Assembly (NCBI RefSeq): GCF_003710935.1
Contig: NZ_RHHS01000012.1
Location: 62,001 to 126,000 of the forward strand
Direction of reading: 5' to 3'
DNA from: Brevibacillus gelatini
GTDB lineage: Bacteria > Bacillota > Bacilli > Brevibacillales > Brevibacillaceae
Length of the DNA stretch: 64,000 bases
The notes under the pieces were generated by a model. It did no database searches. It was not told where the DNA came from and saw only the letters and a list, made by a program, of their open reading frames with translations. A program made the translations under genes and the position numbers. Numbering within the stretch: the first letter of the stretch is position 1; each line of letters opens with the position of its first letter. Positions 21,391 through 29,258 of this stretch are shown piece after piece.

Positions 21391-21433
21391 AGGCTTCGTC
21401 ACTCGAAGAAATTCGTGTACGGAAGCTTTTTTT
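21391..21433 (+). terminator. Intrinsic terminator after pnp
   Basis: GCTTC (21393-21397) pairs with GAAGC (21422-21426); inner GTCAC/GTG pairs lengthen the stem, and a run of seven T follows. Confidence 0.75.
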
Positions 21434-21523
21434 CTTTTGGCCATAGATGTCTAAGTCCCCCGTCTCGTTCATACATTGGACAAAGAGAGACTTGTACGAA
21501 CAAAGAGGAGGGCTGGCTCCACA

Positions 21524-22495
21524 ATGGTGGAAAGAAAGCGGAGGCTGTGGGTTACGGTCTTTGTCACAGCAGCGATAGCGATGCTGCTTCAATACCAGCC
21601 GATTCACCAATACATCAGCCTCGTCAAAAACGATCAGGTCGTGACGGCAGAAAAAATTCTGGATGAAAAAGAACGGTTGCGAGCGCAGATTGAGAAGTGG
21701 AAGGAAGGTCATGAGGAAGCGCCTGTCGATGCGGTCGTAGACCAGACGTGGAAAGCGATTCCCGGCTACAACGGACGCATCGTGGACGTAGAAGCGTCGG
21801 TGGAAAAAATGCTCGCTTCCGGAGTGGCAGGCCCGGAAATGCTCGTGTACAAGGAAGTCCCGCCAGCGGTTTCGCTCGAACAGTTGGGCGCGCAGCCCAT
21901 CTACCGGGGAAACCCGAAAAAGCCGGCCATCTCCTTCATGATTAACGTAGCCTGGGGAAATGAATATCTGGATTCCATGCTGGATACATTGGATAAGCAC
22001 AAAGTGAAGACGACGTTTTTTCTGGATGGTTCATGGGTCAAGCGCTATCCGGAAGAGGCGAAAAAAATTGCCGCCCGCGGCCACGAAATCGGCAACCATG
22101 CCTACTCGCATCCTGACATGAGTACACTCGGAACGCAGCGCATTCACCAGGAGATCAGCCGCACACAGGAAGTCATTTCCAAGACGCTGGGCATCAAGCC
22201 TGTCTTGTTTGCTCCGCCTTCGGGATCGTACAACAAGCAGGTCGTGCAAATTGCACATTCCTCCTACCAGCTGAAAACGATCATGTGGACGGCAGATACC
22301 GTCGACTGGAAAAAGCCCTCACCAAGCGCTGTCATCAAAAAAATCAGCGGCTTGATGGGCAACGGCGTCCTCGTGCTGATGCACCCGACAGCGGCCTCGG
22401 AGGCGAGCCTTGACCAACTGCTCACGATTGCCAGGCAAAAGGGATTGCATCCGGTTACGGTATCCGAGCTCATCTCCAGCCGACGACTGCCATGA
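21524..22495 (+). CDS. ylxY: YlxY-type polysaccharide deacetylase-like spore protein
   Basis: A 323-residue protein with an N-terminal basic stretch and one membrane segment (RLWVTVFVTAAIAMLLQY), a charged coil (about 35-75), and a NodB-like domain from about residue 133. It matches YlxY, a deacetylase-family protein restricted to spore formers. The first NodB motif, usually TFDDG, reads SFMINVAWGNE (about 137-147), so the aspartate pair is absent; the HxxxH motif is kept in GNHAYSHPDM. It may not be a working deacetylase. ATG 21524 follows AAAGAGGAGGG by 12 bases; GTG 21527 is an alternative. Confidence 0.85.
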   Translation: MVERKRRLWVTVFVTAAIAMLLQYQPIHQYISLVKNDQVVTAEKILDEKERLRAQIEKWKEGHEEAPVDAVVDQTWKAIPGYNGRIVDVEASVEKMLASGVAGPEMLVYKEVPPAVSLEQLGAQPIYRGNPKKPAISFMINVAWGNEYLDSMLDTLDKHKVKTTFFLDGSWVKRYPEEAKKIAARGHEIGNHAYSHPDMSTLGTQRIHQEISRTQEVISKTLGIKPVLFAPPSGSYNKQVVQIAHSSYQLKTIMWTADTVDWKKPSPSAVIKKISGLMGNGVLVLMHPTAASEASLDQLLTIARQKGLHPVTVSELISSRRLP

Positions 22496-22515
22496 CGCGA
22501 AAACACGTTCATTTA

Positions 22516-22544
22516 TTGTGGAGTCAAAAGAAGTTTGTTATAGT
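22516..22544 (+). promoter_or_regulatory. Possible SigA promoter before the M16 peptidase gene
   Basis: TTGTGG (22516-22521), 17 bases, TATAGT (22539-22544). The spacing is ideal but the -35 is weak. Confidence 0.4.
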
Positions 22545-22610
22545 TAGACGTGTTTACAATCACTTCCCGATAGTTTGCGCTAGAGAGATGATGAACCAAG
22601 GAGGATTTGT

Positions 22611-23864
22611 GTGATACAACGCCATACGTGTGATAACGGTCTTAGAATTGTGACGGAACGTATTCCGTCTGTTCGCTCTGTTGCGCTAGGCATCTGGGTG
22701 GGGACCGGTTCGAAATATGAAAACGAGAAAAACAACGGAATTTCGCATTTTCTCGAACATATGTTTTTTAAAGGGACGAGTACACGGTCTGCGAAAGAAA
22801 TTGCGGAGACCTTTGACGAGATCGGGGGAAACGTAAACGCCTTTACTTCCAAGGAATATACCTGCTACTATGCGCGAGTGCTCGATCAGCACGCGCCGAT
22901 CGCGCTGGACGTGCTTGCGGATATGTACTTTCACTCCGTTTTCGATGCAGATGAGCTGGAAAAGGAAAAAAACGTGGTCATCGAAGAAATCAACATGTAC
23001 GAAGATACGCCTGATGATCTCGTCCATGATTTGATCGCCCGCGCGGCCTACAGCACACATCCGCTCGGTTATTCGATTTTGGGAACAGAGGACGTCCTGC
23101 GCAGTCTGAAGCGCGATGATCTGCTTGACTACATCGACACGCACTACCTCCCGACGAATACGGTCGTGACGGTAGCGGGCAATTTTGACGACAGCCTGAT
23201 CGAAGAGATCAAAAAGCGTTTCAGCGGCTTCCAACGGTCAGGCAAGCTTGCGCCATTGGCCGAGCCTGTGTTCGCGGCCAATGCCATTGCGCACACCAAG
23301 TCGACCGAACAGGCGCATTTGTGCCTGTCGCTGCCAGGCTTCAAGGTTGGACATCCGGATGTTTACTCGCTTATTTTGTTGAACAACGTCCTGGGAGGCA
23401 GCATGAGTTCACGTCTTTTCCAGGAAATTCGCGAGGAACGGGGACTGGCCTACTCGGTCTACTCGTACCATTCTTCCTACAAGGAAGCGGGCACGTTCAC
23501 TGTCTATACCGGAACGGCGCCTGAGCACGTCGGACAGGTTTTTGATATTGTGACGAACGTCTTGCGCGATGTCGCCGATCACGGCATCACCGACAAGGAG
23601 TTGAAAAAAGGGAAGGAACAGCTGAAAGGCAGCCTCATGCTGAGCTTGGAGAGCACCAACAGCCGGATGAGCCGCATCGGGAAAAATGAGCTGCTGTTGG
23701 AGCGCCATCTCACCCTGGATGAAATTATCGCGAAAATCGACCGCGTCTCGCATGAATCGGTTTTGGCCGTAGCGCAAGAGCTGTTCCGCTCGAAGCTGGC
23801 GATGGCGATGGTAAGCCCGCTGGACGGATACCCGTCCAATGTGAAAAACGATATCTTGCTCTAA
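22611..23864 (+). CDS. mlpA: M16 family zinc peptidase (MlpA/YmxG)
   Basis: An insulinase-type metallopeptidase of 417 residues. The inverted zinc motif HFLEH is at about residue 47, followed by MFFKGT, with the third ligand in VVIEEINMYEDTPDD. The C-terminal M16 half carries the substrate-binding GGSMSSRLFQEIREERGLAYSV. B. subtilis MlpA affects extracellular protease levels. GTG 22611 follows AAGGAGG. Two more M16 proteins lie at 42022-44612. A terminator follows directly. Confidence 0.92.
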   Translation: MIQRHTCDNGLRIVTERIPSVRSVALGIWVGTGSKYENEKNNGISHFLEHMFFKGTSTRSAKEIAETFDEIGGNVNAFTSKEYTCYYARVLDQHAPIALDVLADMYFHSVFDADELEKEKNVVIEEINMYEDTPDDLVHDLIARAAYSTHPLGYSILGTEDVLRSLKRDDLLDYIDTHYLPTNTVVTVAGNFDDSLIEEIKKRFSGFQRSGKLAPLAEPVFAANAIAHTKSTEQAHLCLSLPGFKVGHPDVYSLILLNNVLGGSMSSRLFQEIREERGLAYSVYSYHSSYKEAGTFTVYTGTAPEHVGQVFDIVTNVLRDVADHGITDKELKKGKEQLKGSLMLSLESTNSRMSRIGKNELLLERHLTLDEIIAKIDRVSHESVLAVAQELFRSKLAMAMVSPLDGYPSNVKNDILL

Positions 23865-23879
23865 TAGCTCTCTTACGTG

Positions 23880-23908
23880 AAAAATCCGGCATAGCCCGGA
23901 TTTTTTTG
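23880..23908 (+). terminator. Intrinsic terminator after mlpA
   Basis: AAAATCCGG (23881-23889) pairs with CCGGATTTT (23896-23904), 6-base loop, then T run. Confidence 0.88.
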
Positions 23909-23953
23909 CGTATATCAACAGTAACGCAAACAAGGACAAAGGGGGCCAGTGGC

Positions 23954-24214
23954 ATGCGGCTTAGCGAACTGGGCGGGAAGGAAATCATCGGCTTGGACAA
24001 CGGTGAGAAAATGGGGGTCATCAGCGATTCCGACCTCATCATTCATCCGGAAAGCGGCGTCATTCAGTCGATCATCTTGCCCGGCGGCAGCTTCTTTGGC
24101 TTCGGGAAAAAACGGGAGGACCTGATTATCCCGTGGAGCTCGATTGTGACAATCGGCCCGGACATGGTCATCATTTCGCTTGCACAGGAAGAGACACAGG
24201 CTACGCAAAAGTAG
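23954..24214 (+). CDS. ymxH: YlmC/YmxH family PRC-barrel sporulation protein
   Basis: An 86-residue PRC-barrel domain protein of the YlmC/YmxH family, found in spore formers; molecular role unknown. It opens MRLSELGGKEIIGLDNGEKMG, with IIHPESGVIQSIILPGGSF and IPWSSIVTIGPDMVII, the typical strands of the barrel. I start it at ATG 23954, behind GGGGG, not at upstream codons that would run across the terminator. Its place between mlpA and dpaA is conserved in B. subtilis. Confidence 0.88.
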   Translation: MRLSELGGKEIIGLDNGEKMGVISDSDLIIHPESGVIQSIILPGGSFFGFGKKREDLIIPWSSIVTIGPDMVIISLAQEETQATQK

Positions 24215-24351
24215 GCGCGGGTGTCACCGAAGGAGCGGGAGTCGAATAGGATAGGGATAGACCGCATGGATTTCCGTCAACTTTTTCAAGAGGAAAACCT
24301 TTGCGTTCCGATCATTTATTGCAGTAAAATGTTTGGAAAGGGGAACGCAGC

Positions 24352-25251
24352 ATGCTAACGGGCATACATGTTGCCTTCATTGGCGGAGACGCTCGCCAGT
24401 TGGAAGTCATCAAGCGATGCATTCAACTGGACGCCAGTGTCACGTTAGTTGGCTTCGACAACCTGGAAAGCAATTTTACAGGGGCAACGAAGAGACCATT
24501 AACATGCGATGTGCTGAAAGACGTGGACGCCCTCATCCTGCCCATCGTAGGGACCGATGACCAAGGCTTTGTGGAAAGCATCTTTTGCTCGAAACCATTG
24601 CAGCTTCTGGATCAACACGTGGAAAGCTTGCCGAAGCATTGTGTGGTATATACGGGAATGGCAAAAACTTACCTGAAAAACCTGTTGGCATCCAAGCAGA
24701 TTCCTCTCGTAGAGCTGCTGGATCGCGATGACGTAGCCATCTACAACTCCATCCCGACGGTGGAGGGAGCGCTCATGATGGCGATTCAAAATACGGATAT
24801 CACGATTCATGGATCGCAGTCAATCGTCTTGGGATTAGGTCGAACAGGTTTGTCTATGGCCCGGGCCCTGCATGCACTGGGAGCACGCGTCAGAGTGGGG
24901 GCTAGGCGTCAGGAACACTTGGCACGCATCTATGAGATGGGATTGACTCCCTTCCCGATCAGTGAGCTAAAGCAACAAGTCACGAATGCTGATTTCATTT
25001 TTAATACCGTCCCGCAGCTAATCCTCACAGCAGAGATCATTGCGCAAATGCCGCAATCGGCGTTTATTCTCGATCTTGCCTCCAAGCCGGGAGGGACAGA
25101 TTTTCGATACGCCGAAAAACGAGGCATCAAAGCGCTTCTCGCTCCCGGATTGCCTGGAATCGTTGCACCGAAAACCGCAGGGCAGATTTTGGCCCAGACT
25201 TTATCGCGTCTCATTGCGGAGCAAAGGATAACCAGGGGGGAGTCAACATGA
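24352..25251 (+). CDS. dpaA: Dipicolinate synthase subunit A (SpoVFA)
   Basis: With DpaB it makes dipicolinate from the lysine-pathway product of DapA in the mother cell. The 299-residue protein has an N-terminal segment (HVAFIGGDARQLEVIKRC) and a Rossmann NAD(P) loop, VLGLGRTGLSMARALHALGA, about residue 158. It ends in an ATGA overlap with dpaB. ATG 24352 follows AAAGGGGAACG. I looked for a SigK promoter upstream and found no convincing one. Confidence 0.95.
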   Translation: MLTGIHVAFIGGDARQLEVIKRCIQLDASVTLVGFDNLESNFTGATKRPLTCDVLKDVDALILPIVGTDDQGFVESIFCSKPLQLLDQHVESLPKHCVVYTGMAKTYLKNLLASKQIPLVELLDRDDVAIYNSIPTVEGALMMAIQNTDITIHGSQSIVLGLGRTGLSMARALHALGARVRVGARRQEHLARIYEMGLTPFPISELKQQVTNADFIFNTVPQLILTAEIIAQMPQSAFILDLASKPGGTDFRYAEKRGIKALLAPGLPGIVAPKTAGQILAQTLSRLIAEQRITRGEST

Positions 25252-25844
25252 GCAAGCTGCAGGGAAAGACCATTGGTTTTGGATTGTCAGGATCGCACTG
25301 CACTTTTGAAGAAACCATGCCGCAAATCAAGCGGATGGTGGACGCCGGAGCGAGAGTGATTCCCATTGTTTCGCATACGGTCATGACGACCGACACCCGC
25401 TTTGGAACCTCGGCGAGCTGGCAGCAGCAGCTCAAGGATTTGACAGGGGAGGAACTGATTTCGACGATTCCCCAGGCAGAACCTTTGGGACCTTCAAAAT
25501 TGTTGGACGTTATGGTGATTGCGCCATGCACAGGCAGCACGACCAGCCGGCTGGCAAATGCGATCACCGACAGCGCCGTACTCATGGCGGCCAAGGCGAC
25601 CATGCGCAATTTGCGACCGCTTGTCATCGCAATCTCCACCAATGATGGTCTGGGATTAAACGCTGCCAATATTGCCAAGCTGTTGGCGGCGAAGAATATC
25701 TATTTCGTGCCGTTCGGGCAGGATGCTCCGGACAAAAAGCCAAACTCGCTCGTTGCCCGCATGGATCTGCTCTTGGAAACGTGCGAAGCAGCACTGGAAG
25801 GTAGGCAATTGCAACCCTTGCTCATCGAAAGATTCAACTACTAA
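25248..25844 (+). CDS. dpaB: Dipicolinate synthase subunit B, flavoprotein (SpoVFB)
   Basis: The 198-residue partner of DpaA. It has the flavoprotein/decarboxylase fold: GFGLSGSHCTFEETMPQ at the N-terminus, VMVIAPCTGSTTSRLANAITDSAV in the middle, and LVIAISTNDGLGLNAANI. The four-base overlap suggests equal synthesis with dpaA. asd follows after a short A-rich gap with no terminator, so spore and housekeeping genes may be partly co-transcribed. Confidence 0.94.
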   Translation: MSKLQGKTIGFGLSGSHCTFEETMPQIKRMVDAGARVIPIVSHTVMTTDTRFGTSASWQQQLKDLTGEELISTIPQAEPLGPSKLLDVMVIAPCTGSTTSRLANAITDSAVLMAAKATMRNLRPLVIAISTNDGLGLNAANIAKLLAAKNIYFVPFGQDAPDKKPNSLVARMDLLLETCEAALEGRQLQPLLIERFNY

Positions 25845-25902
25845 ACCAAACACAAAAAAAAACAATTTCACCTGCTTTTCGCGATTAGGAGGAGAGTAAG
25901 AG

Positions 25903-26943
25903 ATGGCTAACCAACTGACTTACAATGTAGCAGTAGTCGGTGCGACTGGTGCAGTCGGACAACAAATGATTCGCTTGCTGGAAGAGCGCAACTTCCCGAT
26001 TAAACAGCTCAAGCTGCTGGCTTCCGGACGCTCTGCGGGCAAGACAGTTACGTTCAAGGGACAGGAAGTTGTCCTGGAAGAAGCTACTCCTGAGAGCTTT
26101 GCCGGCGTCGATTTTGCCCTGTTCAGCGCGGGAGGAAGCGTGAGCAAGGAACTGGCCCCGCACGCTGTGCGTCACGGTGCCATCGTGATCGACAACACCA
26201 GCGCATATCGGATGGACCCGGATGTGCCTCTCGTTGTGCCAGAGGTGAACATGGACGCCGCTCTCGCTCATAAAGGAATCATTGCGAATCCGAACTGCTC
26301 TACCATTCAGATGGTAGCCGCTCTGAAACCCTTGTATGATCGTTTTGGAATAGACCGTATTATCGTTTCTACCTACCAGGCAGTGTCTGGTGCCGGACAG
26401 TCCGCAATCAACGAGCTTCTCGACCAGAGCCGTGACGTGCTGGACGGAAAAGAAGCAGAATGCCGTGTCCTGCCTGTAGGAAAGCTGCCTGTTCACCATC
26501 AAATTGCTTTCAACGCGATTCCGCAAATTGATGTGTTTACGGACAACGGCTTTACTTACGAAGAGATGAAAATGGTCAATGAAACCAAAAAAATCTTCGG
26601 TGATGACACTGTGCAGGTTTCTGCTACATGCGTACGCATTCCGGTCGTTTACGGACACAGTGAGTCCGTTTACGTGGAATTGAAACAGGATTACGACTTG
26701 AACGAGGTAAGAGCTCTCTTGGAGAACGCCCCGGGCGTTGTGGTGGTAGATGCGCCGCAAGAACAGCAGTATCCGCTGGCTACGGATGCTACCGGCAAGC
26801 TGGATGTGTTCGTCGGCCGCTTGCGTCGTGATCTCCATCATCCTAGAGGACTGCATATGTGGATCGTTTCTGACAACCTGCTCAAAGGTGCAGCATGGAA
26901 TACAGTACAAATCGCTGAAGAACTCATCAAAGCAAGAGCATAG
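25903..26943 (+). CDS. asd: Aspartate-semialdehyde dehydrogenase
   Basis: Reduces aspartyl phosphate to aspartate semialdehyde with NADPH, feeding diaminopimelate, lysine, threonine and methionine. The 346 residues show the nucleotide loop GATGAVGQQM, the catalytic cysteine in NPNCSTIQM (about residue 130), and the substrate-binding RIPVVYGHSE. ATG 25903 follows AGGAGGAG. Order asd-dapG-dapA is as in B. subtilis. Confidence 0.96.
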   Translation: MANQLTYNVAVVGATGAVGQQMIRLLEERNFPIKQLKLLASGRSAGKTVTFKGQEVVLEEATPESFAGVDFALFSAGGSVSKELAPHAVRHGAIVIDNTSAYRMDPDVPLVVPEVNMDAALAHKGIIANPNCSTIQMVAALKPLYDRFGIDRIIVSTYQAVSGAGQSAINELLDQSRDVLDGKEAECRVLPVGKLPVHHQIAFNAIPQIDVFTDNGFTYEEMKMVNETKKIFGDDTVQVSATCVRIPVVYGHSESVYVELKQDYDLNEVRALLENAPGVVVVDAPQEQQYPLATDATGKLDVFVGRLRRDLHHPRGLHMWIVSDNLLKGAAWNTVQIAEELIKARA

Positions 26944-26954
26944 GGGAGAGGTTT

Positions 26955-28181
26955 GTGAAGATTCTCGTCCAGAAGTTCGGTGGTTCTTCCTTGACGACGG
27001 AAGATTGCCGGATGAGGGCAATCTACCATATAGAAAAAGCGCTCGACGAAGGCTATGCTCTCGTCGTTGTCGTATCGGCTATGGGGCGAAAAGGCGATCC
27101 GTACGCAACTGATACACTTTTGCAGTTGATTCGCAACAACGGGAATCAACTGCCTCGTCGCGAGATGGATATGCTGATGCATACCGGGGAGATCATCTCG
27201 GCTACTGTCATGTGCAGCATGCTGAATTCCCGCGGGATCAAGGCAACGATACTGACGGGCGGTCAGGCAAATATCGTGACGAGTGACGATTTTACCAATG
27301 CGCAAATCATGTCGATCGACCCGAGCCGTATTTTGCAAGACCTGCAAGCAGGCCAGGTAGTGATCGTTCCCGGCTTTCAGGGCCGGACGGCGGATTGGGA
27401 AATTACGACGCTGGGACGCGGTGGCAGCGATACGACAGCTACAGCTCTCGGCGTTGCCCTGCGCGCTGAAATGGTAGACATTTTTACCGATGTGGAAGGC
27501 ATCATGACAGCGGACCCGCGCATTGTCGAAGAAGCGCAGCCGCTCGAAATGGTGACGTACACCGAAATTTGCAACATGGCTCACCTGGGAGCAAAAGTGA
27601 TTCATCCGCGAGCGGTAGAGATCGCGATGCAGGCAAACGTGCCGATTCGCGTTCGCTCTACGTTTTCGGACGACCCTGGTACACTTGTGACGACCATGTT
27701 GGAGATCGGCAAAAAGGGGTATTCGGTGCAGGACAGGGTCGTCATGGGGATTGCCCATGTGCCGAATATTACCCAGATCAAGGTAGCCAACAAGGAAGGG
27801 CAATACGATACACAGCTGCAAGTATTCAAAACGATGGCAACGAATAACATCAGTGTCGATTTCATCAACGTGAATCCTTTGGGGGTTGCTTACACGGTAT
27901 ATGATGAGATGGGACCAAAAGCAGCGCAGTTGCTTACGGATATGGGCTACGAGCCGCAGCTGTTGCCGCACTGCGCGAAAGTTTCCGTCATCGGGGCAGG
28001 AATGACAGGAGTGCCGGGCGTCATGGCTCGAATTGTGGAGGCTTTGACGCAAGAAGACATTCAGATTTTGCAGTCGGCCGACTCCCATACGACCATTTGG
28101 GTTTTGGTGCATGAGAAAGATATGGTGCGGGCGGTACGTGCCCTTCATCAACAGTTCAATCTGCATGCCCACCATATGTGA
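26955..28181 (+). CDS. dapG: Aspartate kinase, DapG type
   Basis: Phosphorylates aspartate, the first step of the pathway. The 408-residue protein begins with QKFGGSSLTTEDCR, has the kinase core (GRGGSDTTATAL, VDIFTDVEGI), and two C-terminal ACT domains (ITQIKVANKEG; VSVIGAGMTGVPGVMARIVEAL). In B. subtilis DapG is the isozyme inhibited by meso-diaminopimelate; the same is inferred here from synteny. No lysine riboswitch is visible upstream. Start GTG 26955 behind GGGGAGAGG. Confidence 0.94.
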   Translation: MKILVQKFGGSSLTTEDCRMRAIYHIEKALDEGYALVVVVSAMGRKGDPYATDTLLQLIRNNGNQLPRREMDMLMHTGEIISATVMCSMLNSRGIKATILTGGQANIVTSDDFTNAQIMSIDPSRILQDLQAGQVVIVPGFQGRTADWEITTLGRGGSDTTATALGVALRAEMVDIFTDVEGIMTADPRIVEEAQPLEMVTYTEICNMAHLGAKVIHPRAVEIAMQANVPIRVRSTFSDDPGTLVTTMLEIGKKGYSVQDRVVMGIAHVPNITQIKVANKEGQYDTQLQVFKTMATNNISVDFINVNPLGVAYTVYDEMGPKAAQLLTDMGYEPQLLPHCAKVSVIGAGMTGVPGVMARIVEALTQEDIQILQSADSHTTIWVLVHEKDMVRAVRALHQQFNLHAHHM

Positions 28182-28235
28182 GCGCTCTTATTTTCATTTT
28201 TTTGATGCCTATTGATTACAACAAGAGGAGTTGGA

Positions 28236-29108
28236 ATGCTAGTGGCACGTTTTGGTCGACTGGTTACCGCCATGGTAACGCCTTTTAACGAACAATTGCA
28301 GATTGATTTCGAGAAAACGGAGCGCCTGATCGATCACCTGATCGCAAATGGGACGACAGGGATTGTGCTGAGCGGAACGACTGGTGAATCGCCGACGCTC
28401 TCCCGCGCGGAGAAGCTGGAGCTGTTTCGTCACGTAGTCGCGTATGCAAAAGGCAAGTGCCACATCATCGCCGGAACAGGCAGCAATGATACAGCGTCCA
28501 GCATCGAGTTCACACAGGCGGTTCAGTCCATTGGCGTAGACGCGGTCATGGTTGTGGCTCCTTACTACAACAAACCGTCCCAGGAAGGTCTGTACGCTCA
28601 TTTCAAAGCACTGGCAGAGTCTACGGACCTCCCTGTCATGCTGTACAACGTACCAGGCCGTTCGGTCGTCAACATGACGGCAGAGACGACCTTGCGCCTG
28701 GCGCAGTTGCCGAACGTCGTTTGCATCAAGGAAGCATCCGGCAATCTGGGGCAGATGGCGCAAATTATCGAGCATGCTCCGGAAGGCTTCGAGCTGTACA
28801 GCGGTGACGACAGTCTGACCTTGCCGATCCTGTCGATTGGCGGAGTAGGCATTGTCAGCGTGGCGAGCCATGTAGTCGGCAAGCAAATGACCGAGATGAT
28901 GGACGCCTTTTTCCAGGGCAAACATGCGGAAGCGGCGAGCATCCACCGCAAGCTGATGCCTGTGTTCGAAGGCCTGTTCGCGTACCCGAGTCCAGGACCG
29001 ACCAAAGTCGCTTTGGAAAAGCTCGGCGTAGCGGTGGGGGGAGTACGCCTGCCATTGGTAGAGCTGAACGAGCAGGAAAAAGCATTTGTTCACTCGTTGC
29101 TTGCCTAG
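28236..29108 (+). CDS. dapA: 4-hydroxy-tetrahydrodipicolinate synthase
   Basis: Condenses pyruvate with aspartate semialdehyde; the product leads to diaminopimelate and, through DpaAB, to dipicolinate. A 290-residue TIM barrel with GTTGESPTL, the Tyr of YNVPGR, the Schiff-base lysine in CIKEASGN (about residue 163) and YSGDDSLTLP. ATG 28236 follows AAGAGGAG; GTG 28242 is an alternative, and the frame's TTG 28212 lies before the ribosome site. A strong terminator closes the group. Confidence 0.95.
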   Translation: MLVARFGRLVTAMVTPFNEQLQIDFEKTERLIDHLIANGTTGIVLSGTTGESPTLSRAEKLELFRHVVAYAKGKCHIIAGTGSNDTASSIEFTQAVQSIGVDAVMVVAPYYNKPSQEGLYAHFKALAESTDLPVMLYNVPGRSVVNMTAETTLRLAQLPNVVCIKEASGNLGQMAQIIEHAPEGFELYSGDDSLTLPILSIGGVGIVSVASHVVGKQMTEMMDAFFQGKHAEAASIHRKLMPVFEGLFAYPSPGPTKVALEKLGVAVGGVRLPLVELNEQEKAFVHSLLA

Positions 29109-29129
29109 TGACAAAAAGAACAAGACGGG

Positions 29130-29161
29130 AGAGCCATTCCACAGTGGGATGGCTCTTTTTC
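29130..29161 (+). terminator. Intrinsic terminator after dapA
   Basis: AGAGCCATTCC (29130-29140) pairs with GGGATGGCTCT (29146-29156), 11 pairs including two G-T, loop ACAGT, then TTTT. Confidence 0.9.
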
Positions 29162-29258
29162 CTTGTGTTCAGGTTTTCACTTCGGGTATAATGAAAATAA
29201 GTGATTTGGGGCGGTTTTTTTGAGTGGACATGACAACTAAATATAGGAGGTTACACGT

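Noticed and set aside
19075-21444. 789-codon open frame on the minus strand opposite pnp
   Set aside because: It mirrors the pnp codons, has no ribosome site, and its protein has no recognisable motif. Similar long antisense frames opposite proS, polC and infB were dropped for the same reason.
24215-24351. SigK promoter for dpaA
   Set aside because: Expected from B. subtilis, but I found no AC-type -35 with a CATANNNTA -10 at correct spacing.
26944-26954. Lysine riboswitch before dapG
   Set aside because: The gap is 11 bases and the upstream asd gene is coding throughout, so there is no room for an L-box.
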